5,115 bases of DNA, from positions 1-5,115 of the forward strand of contig CAUBHZ010000161.1 of assembly GCA_958435885.1 (NCBI GenBank). Direction: 5' to 3'. A program made the position numbers and the translations under genes. Each line of letters opens with the position of its first letter. Position 1 is the stretch's first letter. The stretch is from an uncultured Intestinimonas sp. GTDB taxonomy: Bacteria; Bacillota_A; Clostridia; Oscillospirales; Oscillospiraceae. The notes below the pieces were generated by a model, which was not told the DNA's origin, searched no databases, and saw only the letters and a list, made by a program, of their open reading frames with translations. Of the stretch, positions 1 through 4,662 are shown piece after piece.

Positions 1-1644
1 GCCGCCCGACTCTCGGGACCGGGCCTTGTCCACCCGGTAGAAGCGCTCGAAAATCCGGGGCCGGTCGGCCTCGGGGATGCCGATGCCGTTGTCGGACACC
101 TCCATCCACACCCGCAGGGGGTTCCGGCCGGCGGAGATGGCGATCCGGCCGCCGTCAGGGGTGTACTTGATGGCGTTGGAGACCACGTTCATCATCACCT
201 GGAGGATGCGGTCCCGGTCGCCCACCATGTCCGGGATATCGGGGGCGATGTCCAGGGTGAGGCTGTGGCCGTGGCGCTGGGCGTCCATGAGCACGGCGTT
301 GTAGATGTCCCGGACCGCGGCGGAGAAGGAGAAGCGCTCCAGCTTGAGCTCGCTGCGTCCGGAGTCGAACCGGGACAGGGTGAGCAGATCCTGGACGATG
401 TGGGTCATGCGGTCGGACTCGTTGAGGATGACCCCCAGGAAGTTTTTCTCCATGGCGGGGGGAATGTCTCCGGCGCTGTCCACCAGGGTCTCGGCGTAGC
501 TGCGGATGTTGGTGAGGGGGGTGCGCAGCTCGTGGGACACGTTGGCCACGAACTCCCGGCGCATCTCCTCGTTCCGGCGCTGGGTGGTGACGTCGTGGAT
601 GACCACCATCACGCCGCCCTGGCCGCTCTCCTGGTCAAAGGGCGCCAGCAGCAGCTCCAGGCTCCGGTTGCCGGCGGTGCGCTCGGCCTCCTGATAGCCG
701 GGCTGCTCCAGGCTCAGAATCTGGTCCAGGGGCGCCAGGTCCCCGAAGAGGCTCTCATAGGTGTCCTCCGGCAGGATGCGGCGGCCCAGCATGTCCTCGG
801 CCGCCGGGTTCTTCTGGATCACCCCGCCCTCCCGGCTGAAGGCCACCACGCCGTCCGTCATATGGAGGAAGAGGGTGTCCAGCTTGTTGCGCTCGTTCTC
901 CGCCTCCCGGATGGTGGCCTGGAGCTGCCGGGCCATGGAGTTGAAGGTGGCGGTGAGCACGCCGATCTCGTCCTTGGAGGCCACCTCCAGTTTTCGGGAG
1001 AAGTCCCCCGAGGCCACCCGCTTGGCGCCGGCGGTGAGCCGCTCGATGGGGGTGATCATGGTCTTGGCCAGCAGGAAGGAGAGGAGCACCGAGGAGATGA
1101 GGCCGAAGATCAGCGCCTGGATGATGAGCATAAAGATGGAGCTGTTGAGCTCGGTCACGGTCTGGCGGTTGTCGTAGATCTGGATGATGTAGGGGACCTC
1201 ACCCCGGGTGATGGGGATGGCCACGTCCATAAAGTCGGCGGTGATGTCGCTGCCGGTGGCCGGCTCCCCGGTGGCCAGGGCCCGGAGCACGTTGGGGCTC
1301 TTGTCCAGGCTCTGGCCCAGCTGGTCGTCGGAGCCCGCCAGATAGGCCCCGGTGGTGCCGTCCAGAATAAAGTAGTAGCGGGTGCGCCCATCCACTCCCA
1401 GCTCGCCCATATTGGCCCTGAGCACGTCCTGGAGACCCTCCACACCGTTCTCCTCCCCCTCGTAGGGGCTGGTGAGGTCCTCATAGAGGTCCTGGGCGGA
1501 GAACATGCTGCTCATGCGGGTGTTGAAGTCCTCCAGGTAGTACCGCACCACGGCGTTCATCAGGAAGGCGCCCACCACCGTCATCAGCGAGATGATGAGC
1601 AGCACCATGATGAGCACCAGCTTCATATGGAGGGAGCGAAACAT
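1..1644 (-). CDS. walK: WalK-type membrane sensor histidine kinase (3' end cut by window edge)
   Basis: Sensor kinase expected to autophosphorylate on histidine and pass the phosphate to the WalR-type regulator encoded just upstream. The 548 residues visible show, in order: a membrane segment (about 7-30); an extracytoplasmic domain of about 140 residues with a Cache/PAS-like stretch (YYFILDG near 90, then DFMDVAIPI near 137-145); a second membrane segment (about 170-192); HAMP (about 193-245); a cytoplasmic PAS domain (about 255-355, MTDGVVAF near 262-269); HisKA with the H-box VSHELRTPL, phospho-accepting His371; and HATPase_c with the N-box Asn490 (SNAIKYTP), G1 DNGIGIP (518-524) and an F-box RIFERFYRVDKA. 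The window ends just before the G2 box, so only about 30-40 residues are probably missing. Domain order and H-box context match WalK/VicK/YycG. The ATG start has AGGAGGT 8 nt upstream. PhoR/ResE-type kinases are the alternative, but the partner regulator and the nearby walJ favour WalK. Confidence 0.9.
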   Translation of the reverse strand, partial: MFRSLHMKLVLIMVLLIISLMTVVGAFLMNAVVRYYLEDFNTRMSSMFSAQDLYEDLTSPYEGEENGVEGLQDVLRANMGELGVDGRTRYYFILDGTTGAYLAGSDDQLGQSLDKSPNVLRALATGEPATGSDITADFMDVAIPITRGEVPYIIQIYDNRQTVTELNSSIFMLIIQALIFGLISSVLLSFLLAKTMITPIERLTAGAKRVASGDFSRKLEVASKDEIGVLTATFNSMARQLQATIREAENERNKLDTLFLHMTDGVVAFSREGGVIQKNPAAEDMLGRRILPEDTYESLFGDLAPLDQILSLEQPGYQEAERTAGNRSLELLLAPFDQESGQGGVMVVIHDVTTQRRNEEMRREFVANVSHELRTPLTNIRSYAETLVDSAGDIPPAMEKNFLGVILNESDRMTHIVQDLLTLSRFDSGRSELKLERFSFSAAVRDIYNAVLMDAQRHGHSLTLDIAPDIPDMVGDRDRILQVMMNVVSNAIKYTPDGGRIAISAGRNPLRVWMEVSDNGIGIPEADRPRIFERFYRVDKARSRESGG

Positions 1645-1652
1645 GGGAGCGG

Positions 1653-1659
1653 ACCTCCT
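1653..1659 (-). promoter_or_regulatory. Shine-Dalgarno of walK
   Basis: The minus strand reads AGGAGGT, a full match to the anti-SD core, 8 nt before the ATG at 1644. It fixes the walK start and gives the kinase independent initiation despite the short gap from walR. Confidence 0.85.
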
Positions 1660-1690
1660 TTCTCAGGCGTGATTGGGGCGCAGGGGATGC

Positions 1691-2395
1691 TCAGGCGTTG
1701 AAGAGGTAGCCCAGACCACGCCTGGTCACCACGAACTGAGGGCTCGCAGGATCATCCTCAACTTTTTCGCGCAGGCGGCGGACGGCCACGTCCACCGCCC
1801 GGACGTCGCCCACATAGCCCTCATAGTTCCACACGTTCTCCATGAGAGCCTCCCGGGAGAAGACTTTTCCCGGATTGGAGGCCAAAAACTTCAGCAGCTC
1901 ATACTCCCGCTGGGTGAGGTCCAGGGGAGCGCCGTCCTTGTAGGCCATGAGCAGGTCGGTGTCGATGGTGATGCGCCCCAGCTCCAGACGGCCCGAGGCC
2001 GGCTTGGCGGCGGGCTCCGCCGGGACCATGGTGCTGCGCCGGATGTTGGCCTTCACCCGGGCCATGAGCTCCCGCATGGAGAAGGGCTTTGTGATATAGT
2101 CGTCCGCCCCCAGCTCCAGGCCCAGGACCTTGTCGGTCTCCTCCTCCCGGGCGGTGAGCATGATGATGGGGGTGGTGCGGCCCGCCTGCCGGATCTCACG
2201 GCAGACGTCAAAGCCGTTCTTCTTGGGCAGCATCAGGTCCAGCAGGATGAGGTCGGGGTCCTGCTCCAGGGCCAGCTGGAGCCCGGCCTCCCCGTCGTAG
2301 GCCTCCAGGGCGGTATAGCCCTCCTTGGTCAGGTTATAATTGAGGATGTCGACGATGTTCTTCTCATCCTCCACGATCAGAATGGTCTTTCCCAT
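1691..2395 (-). CDS. walR: WalR-type response regulator (OmpR/PhoB family)
   Basis: DNA-binding response regulator of 234 residues, the usual length for WalR/YycF, and the cytoplasmic partner of the kinase encoded next. The receiver domain (about 1-120) has the acidic pocket Glu9-Asp10, phospho-acceptor Asp53 (LILLDLMLP), Thr81 (IIMLTA), Tyr100 and Lys103 (GADDYITKPFS). An Ala/Pro-rich linker (about 121-134) leads to an OmpR-type winged helix (about 135-234), with LDLTQREYELLKFL and the recognition-helix region GDVRAVDVAVRRLREK (196-211). GDVRxVDVxVRRLREK and VTRRGxGY are strongly WalR-like from memory. The start is the ATG at 2395, with GGGAGG 6 nt upstream; the frame stays open further upstream, but only into nudF sequence. 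It lies 34 nt after nudF and 46 nt before walK, so co-transcription is expected. PhoP-type regulators are the nearest alternative. Confidence 0.93.
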   Translation of the reverse strand: MGKTILIVEDEKNIVDILNYNLTKEGYTALEAYDGEAGLQLALEQDPDLILLDLMLPKKNGFDVCREIRQAGRTTPIIMLTAREEETDKVLGLELGADDYITKPFSMRELMARVKANIRRSTMVPAEPAAKPASGRLELGRITIDTDLLMAYKDGAPLDLTQREYELLKFLASNPGKVFSREALMENVWNYEGYVGDVRAVDVAVRRLREKVEDDPASPQFVVTRRGLGYLFNA

Positions 2396-2429
2396 GTCAC
2401 GCCTCCCAGCTTGTCCATGTCGGTGTCGG

Positions 2430-2966
2430 TCACAGGCCCAGCAGCACCTTGGTCTTGAGCAGCCCGGCCACGGTCTTGGCGTCCTGGAGCCGGCCGTCCA
2501 TGGCCTCCTCCAGCAGCTGTGCGAAGGGTACCCGCTCCAGCTCCAGAAACTCGTCGGGGTCGGGGTGACACGCCCCCTGGTGGAGCCCACGGGCCAGGTA
2601 GAGGTGGATCACCTCGTCGGAAAACCCCGGCGAGGATAAAAGCCCGCCCAGATATTCGAAGGAGTCGGCGGTGAGGCCGGTCTCCTCCTCCAGCTCCCGG
2701 ATGCCGGCCAGGCGGTGGTCCTCCCCCCGCTCCAGCTTGCCGGCGGGCAGCTCGGTGATGACCTTGCCGAAGGGATAGCGGAACTGCCGCACCACGGTGA
2801 CGGTGCCGTCCTCGTGGTAGGGCACCACGCACACGCCGCCGGGATGAGACACCACCTCGCGCCCCGCCTCGGCGCCGTTGGGCAGGGTGACCCGGTCCAC
2901 CCGGAGGTCCACGATGACCCCCTTGAAGATCGGCTTGCTGGAGACCGTTTTTTCATACATTTCCAT
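2430..2966 (-). CDS. nudF: Nudix hydrolase, ADP-ribose pyrophosphatase-like
   Basis: Cytoplasmic Nudix enzyme of 178 residues expected to hydrolyse ADP-ribose to AMP and ribose 5-phosphate with Mg2+. Residues 76-98 fit the Nudix box Gx5Ex7REUxEExGU without a mismatch (Gly76, Glu82, Arg90-Glu91, Glu94-Glu95, Gly97). The flanks are those of the ADP-ribose group: VRQFRYPF (59-66) with ITELPAGK before the box, and SSPGFSDEVIHLYLA (111-125) after it. Length and layout match Bacillus NudF from memory. The start is the ATG at 2966: AGGAG lies 8 nt upstream, and the 20 extra in-frame codons back to 3026 would overlap the promoter. It is the first gene of the unit with walR and walK. Its place there may only reflect shared transcription; no functional link can be read from the sequence. 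The exact substrate is inferred from family. Confidence 0.9.
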   Translation of the reverse strand: MEMYEKTVSSKPIFKGVIVDLRVDRVTLPNGAEAGREVVSHPGGVCVVPYHEDGTVTVVRQFRYPFGKVITELPAGKLERGEDHRLAGIRELEEETGLTADSFEYLGGLLSSPGFSDEVIHLYLARGLHQGACHPDPDEFLELERVPFAQLLEEAMDGRLQDAKTVAGLLKTKVLLGL

Positions 2967-2974
2967 GTCCACCG

Positions 2975-2979
2975 CTCCT
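2975..2979 (-). promoter_or_regulatory. Shine-Dalgarno deciding the nudF start
   Basis: The minus strand reads AGGAG 8 nt before the ATG at 2966. The next in-frame ATG (2960) would be 14 nt away and the upstream one (3026) lies in the promoter, so 2966 is the best start. Confidence 0.8.
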
Positions 2980-2997
2980 GTATGCAGAATCAAAATC

Positions 2998-3026
2998 AGT
3001 ATACCACGGTTTTTCCCGGACTGCAA
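2998..3026 (-). promoter_or_regulatory. Sigma-A-type promoter of nudF-walR-walK
   Basis: On the minus strand, -35 TTGCAG (3026-3021), a 17-nt spacer and -10 TATACT (3003-2998), preceded by TGG, which gives an extended -10 TGnTATACT. Transcription should begin near 2991, leaving a leader of about 24 nt that holds the nudF Shine-Dalgarno. Found by eye. The spacing and the TGn extension make chance unlikely. Confidence 0.75.
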
Positions 3027-3080
3027 TCACCGGCGGTTCCGGACCCTCCCGCGCAAGCAAAGATTTCCAGTGGAGAAAGC

Positions 3081-3097
3081 CGTAACATTCGTGTAAA
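3081..3097 (+). promoter_or_regulatory. Candidate WalR box upstream of the murA promoter
   Basis: CGTAAC-N5-TGTAAA is a direct repeat with 11-bp period, the geometry OmpR/PhoB-family dimers bind. It matches the published WalR consensus TGTWAH-N5-TGTWAH at 11 of 12 defined bases; only the first T is C. It ends 7 nt before the murA -35, a position fit for activation. The reverse strand gives another 11/12 match one base off (TTTTAC-N5-TGTTAC, 3098-3082), so orientation is open. Binding is an inference; the gene for a WalR-type protein lies about 0.7 kb away. Confidence 0.5.
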
Positions 3098-3115
3098 ATT
3101 TCTTTTGCTTTTACA
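3092..3115. repeat. Inverted repeat TGTAAAA-N10-TTTTACA over the murA -35
   Basis: Perfect 7-bp arms at 3092-3098 and 3109-3115 around a 10-bp centre. The right arm overlaps the end of the -35 hexamer and the left arm overlaps the second half of the WalR-like box. A protein bound here as a symmetric dimer would cover the -35. It could instead be two AT-rich words of one operator family that happen to face each other. Confidence 0.55.
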
Positions 3116-3133
3116 TACTAGGGATGGTATAAT
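3105..3133 (+). promoter_or_regulatory. Sigma-A-type promoter of murA
   Basis: -35 TTGCTT (3105-3110), a 17-nt spacer, and a perfect -10 TATAAT (3128-3133) extended by TGG (TGGTATAAT, 3125-3133). The -35 is weak (3 of 6), offset by the extended -10 or by an activator at the adjacent repeat. The expected start is near 3140, giving a murA leader of about 127 nt. Confidence 0.85.
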
Positions 3134-3170
3134 ATCATCGCATCGGAGCGGGCACCTGTGGGCGTCCGCC

Positions 3171-3185
3171 TGTAAAAGTAACATT
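3171..3185 (+). repeat. Second copy of the TGTAAAA / GTAACATT words, in the murA leader
   Basis: TGTAAAA (3171-3177) is directly followed by GTAACATT (3178-3185). The same two words occur in reversed order at 3082-3098, upstream of the -35. This copy lies about 31-45 nt after the predicted transcription start. GTAAA and TTTAC at 3172-3176 and 3184-3188 could also form a weak RNA hairpin. Two exact shared words within about 100 bp of a GC-rich sequence suggest paired operator sites. Confidence 0.45.
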
Positions 3186-3189
3186 TACC

Positions 3190-3213
3190 GGGCCAGGGAG
3201 CTTCTCCCGGCCC
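3190..3213 (+). other. murA leader hairpin 1
   Basis: GGGCC-A-GGGAG / CTT / CTCCC-GGCCC: ten base pairs with a single bulged A at 3195 and a 3-nt loop. It is followed by TTGACG rather than a U run, so it is not a typical intrinsic terminator. Possible roles are transcript stability, pausing or part of a regulatory leader. Confidence 0.6.
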
Positions 3214-3219
3214 TTGACG

Positions 3220-3246
3220 CGCCCCTTCGGCGAGCCGGAGGGTGCG
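3220..3246 (+). other. murA leader hairpin 2, just upstream of the ribosome binding site
   Basis: CGC-CCCTTCGG / CGAG / CCGGAGGG-(T)-GCG: eleven base pairs including one G-U, with one bulged T at 3243. It ends 7 nt before the murA Shine-Dalgarno and leaves that site single-stranded, so it may insulate or present the ribosome binding site. It has no U run. Confidence 0.6.
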
Positions 3247-3253
3247 AGAGGAT

Positions 3254-3260
3254 AGAAGGT
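3254..3260 (+). promoter_or_regulatory. Shine-Dalgarno deciding the TTG start of murA
   Basis: AGAAGGT differs from AGGAGGT by one base and lies 6 nt before the TTG at 3267. No in-frame ATG is near, and the next in-frame GTG (3279) would be 18 nt away, which supports TTG. Confidence 0.8.
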
Positions 3261-3266
3261 GCGGTT

Positions 3267-4568
3267 TTGACGAAGTATGTGATTCACGGGGGCAGACCGC
3301 TGTACGGAGAGATCGAGATCAGCGGCGCCAAAAACGCCGCGGTGGCCATCATTCCCGCCGCCCTGCTGGTGGACGGCGTGTGCCGGATCGAGAACATTCC
3401 CCAGATCAGCGATGTGACCCTCCTTTTGAAGATCCTCCAGGAGCTGGGCGCCGATGTGCGCACCGTGGACCGGACCACGGTGGACATCGACTGTACCCAC
3501 ATCCGCAACGCCAAGGTACCCGACGTGATGGCCCGGCAGATCCGGGCCTCCTATTATCTTATCGGCGCTCTGCTGGGCCGGTTCGGCTCCTCCCAGGTGC
3601 CGCCTCCGGGCGGCTGCCACCTGGGCGCCCGCCCCATCGACCAGCACATCAAGGGCTTTGTGGCCATGGGTGCCGACGTGGACGTGAGCGGCGGCTATAT
3701 CAACGCCACCGCCCAGGGCGGCCGTCTCCAGGGGGGACAGGTCTACCTGGACATCGTCTCCGTGGGCGCCACCATGAACATCATGCTGGCCGCCGTGCTG
3801 GCCAGGGGCATGACCATCATTGAAAACGCCGCCAAGGAGCCCCACATCGTGGATCTGGCCAACTTCCTCAACTCCATGGGAGCCGACATCATGGGCGCCG
3901 GCACCGACGTCATCAAGATCCGCGGGGTGGACCGCCTGAGCGGCGGCACCTACTCCATCATCCCCGACCAGATCGAGGCGGGCACCTATATGGCCGCCGT
4001 AGCCGCCGCCGGCGGCGAGGTCCGCATCAAGAACGTGATCCCCAAGCACCTGGACTGCATCACCGCCAAGCTGGTGGAGATGGGTGTGGAGGTGGAGGAG
4101 TCCGACGACTCCGTGCTGGTCCGCCGGGACCCCGACCGCCGGCTTACCCGCACCAACGTGAAGACCCTGCCCTATCCCGGCTTCCCCACCGACATGCAGC
4201 CCCAGATCGCCGTGGCCCTGTGCCTGGCGGAGGGCACCAGCGTCATCACCGAGGGCGTCTGGGACAGCCGCTACCGCTATGTGGACGAGATCCGCCGCAT
4301 GGGAGCCAAGGTGCAGGTGGACGGCAAGATCGCCGTCATTGAAGGAGTGGACAAGCTCACCGGCGCGCCGGTGCAGGCCTGTGACCTCCGGGCCGGCGCC
4401 GCCATGGTCATCGCCGGTCTGGCCGCCCAGGGCACCACCGAGGTGGACTGCATCCACTATATCGAGCGGGGCTATGAGGACATCGTCCGCAAGCTCTCCG
4501 GCGTGGGCGCCGACATCCGCGTGGTGGTCACCCCCGACGAGGAGAAGGCCCAGGCCTCCGTGGGCTGA
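3267..4568 (+). CDS. murA: UDP-N-acetylglucosamine 1-carboxyvinyltransferase (MurA, MurAB/MurZ type)
   Basis: Cytoplasmic enzyme of the first committed peptidoglycan step: transfers enolpyruvate from phosphoenolpyruvate to UDP-GlcNAc. It has 433 residues, close to the usual 417-430, in the two-domain EPSP-synthase-like fold. Visible active-site residues are Lys22-Asn23 (ISGAKNAA), catalytic Cys117 in the loop PPPGGCHLGARP, Asp309 (FPTDMQPQ), Arg375 (DLRAGAA) and Arg401 (ERGYED), equivalent to E. coli Lys22, Cys115, Asp305, Arg371 and Arg397. Having Cys rather than Asp in the loop predicts sensitivity to fosfomycin. RASYYLIGALLGRF and GGCHLG resemble the second Firmicutes paralogue (MurAB/MurZ) more than MurAA, judged from memory. 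The start is TTG, set by AGAAGGT 6 nt upstream and by the fit of the N-terminus (TKYVIHGGRPL). It is transcribed divergently from nudF-walR-walK and ends at an intrinsic terminator. Confidence 0.96.
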   Translation: MTKYVIHGGRPLYGEIEISGAKNAAVAIIPAALLVDGVCRIENIPQISDVTLLLKILQELGADVRTVDRTTVDIDCTHIRNAKVPDVMARQIRASYYLIGALLGRFGSSQVPPPGGCHLGARPIDQHIKGFVAMGADVDVSGGYINATAQGGRLQGGQVYLDIVSVGATMNIMLAAVLARGMTIIENAAKEPHIVDLANFLNSMGADIMGAGTDVIKIRGVDRLSGGTYSIIPDQIEAGTYMAAVAAAGGEVRIKNVIPKHLDCITAKLVEMGVEVEESDDSVLVRRDPDRRLTRTNVKTLPYPGFPTDMQPQIAVALCLAEGTSVITEGVWDSRYRYVDEIRRMGAKVQVDGKIAVIEGVDKLTGAPVQACDLRAGAAMVIAGLAAQGTTEVDCIHYIERGYEDIVRKLSGVGADIRVVVTPDEEKAQASVG

Positions 4569-4573
4569 GAATG

Positions 4574-4617
4574 AAACATGAGGGCGGCGGTTTCAGGACC
4601 TGCCGCCCATGTTTTTT
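4574..4617 (+). terminator. Rho-independent terminator after murA
   Basis: AAACAT-(GA)-GGGCGGC pairs with GCCGCCC-ATGTTT. A G-U and a G-C pair extend the stem inward to a 9-nt loop, and six T run at 4612-4617. It begins 5 nt after the murA stop. The stem is strong, so most transcription should stop before walJ. Confidence 0.9.
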
Positions 4618-4648
4618 GCGCATTTCCAAGCATACCGACATGAACACT

Positions 4649-4653
4649 GGGAG
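4649..4653 (+). promoter_or_regulatory. Shine-Dalgarno deciding the TTG start of walJ
   Basis: GGGAG lies 9 nt before the TTG at 4663. The reading frame has no ATG near the conserved N-terminus, so TTG is the best start; a second TTG at 4672 is spaced too far away. Confidence 0.65.
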
Positions 4654-4662
4654 CGATCACCA

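Larger units (their letters stand above)
2967..3266. other. Divergent nudF/murA control region
   Basis: 300 bp with no credible gene. From left to right it contains the nudF Shine-Dalgarno and short leader, the nudF promoter (2998-3026), a GC-rich spacer with nothing recognisable (about 3027-3060), an AT-rich operator-like segment (3081-3115), the murA promoter (3105-3133), a second copy of the operator words (3171-3185), two leader hairpins (3190-3246) and the murA Shine-Dalgarno. Its AT-rich parts stand out from the GC-rich genes, as is usual for promoters in GC-rich Firmicutes. Confidence 0.85.

Noticed and set aside
265..1701. 478-codon plus-strand open frame opposite walK
   Set aside because: It is antisense to a kinase with intact motifs. 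The translation is low-complexity Gly/His/Val/Leu/Glu, the reverse image of GC-rich codons, with no domain or credible ribosome binding site.
1673..2458. 261-codon plus-strand open frame opposite walR
   Set aside because: Antisense to the regulator; composition reflects complemented GC-rich codons and no family is recognisable.
2396..2590. Upstream extension of walR to 2590
   Set aside because: The extra 65 codons overlap nudF in another frame and resemble no receiver domain; GGGAGG points to the ATG at 2395.
2967..3026. Upstream extension of nudF to 3026
   Set aside because: It would run through the -35, spacer and -10 of its own promoter and has no ribosome binding site.
3190..3216. Leader hairpin 1 as an intrinsic terminator
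   Set aside because: The stem is followed by TTGACG, without the run of T needed for intrinsic termination.
3214..3255. 13-codon TTG frame in the murA leader as a leader peptide, or TTGACG as a -35
   Set aside because: No fitting ribosome binding site, no meaningful peptide, and no -10 element 17 nt downstream (GGAGGG).
2715..3266. Upstream extension of murA to 2715
   Set aside because: It crosses nudF on the other strand and the whole control region; MurA similarity begins at the TTG at 3267.
3135..4457. 440-codon minus-strand open frame opposite murA
   Set aside because: Same effect: Gly/His/Val/Ala-rich antisense translation of a conserved enzyme with complete active-site residues.
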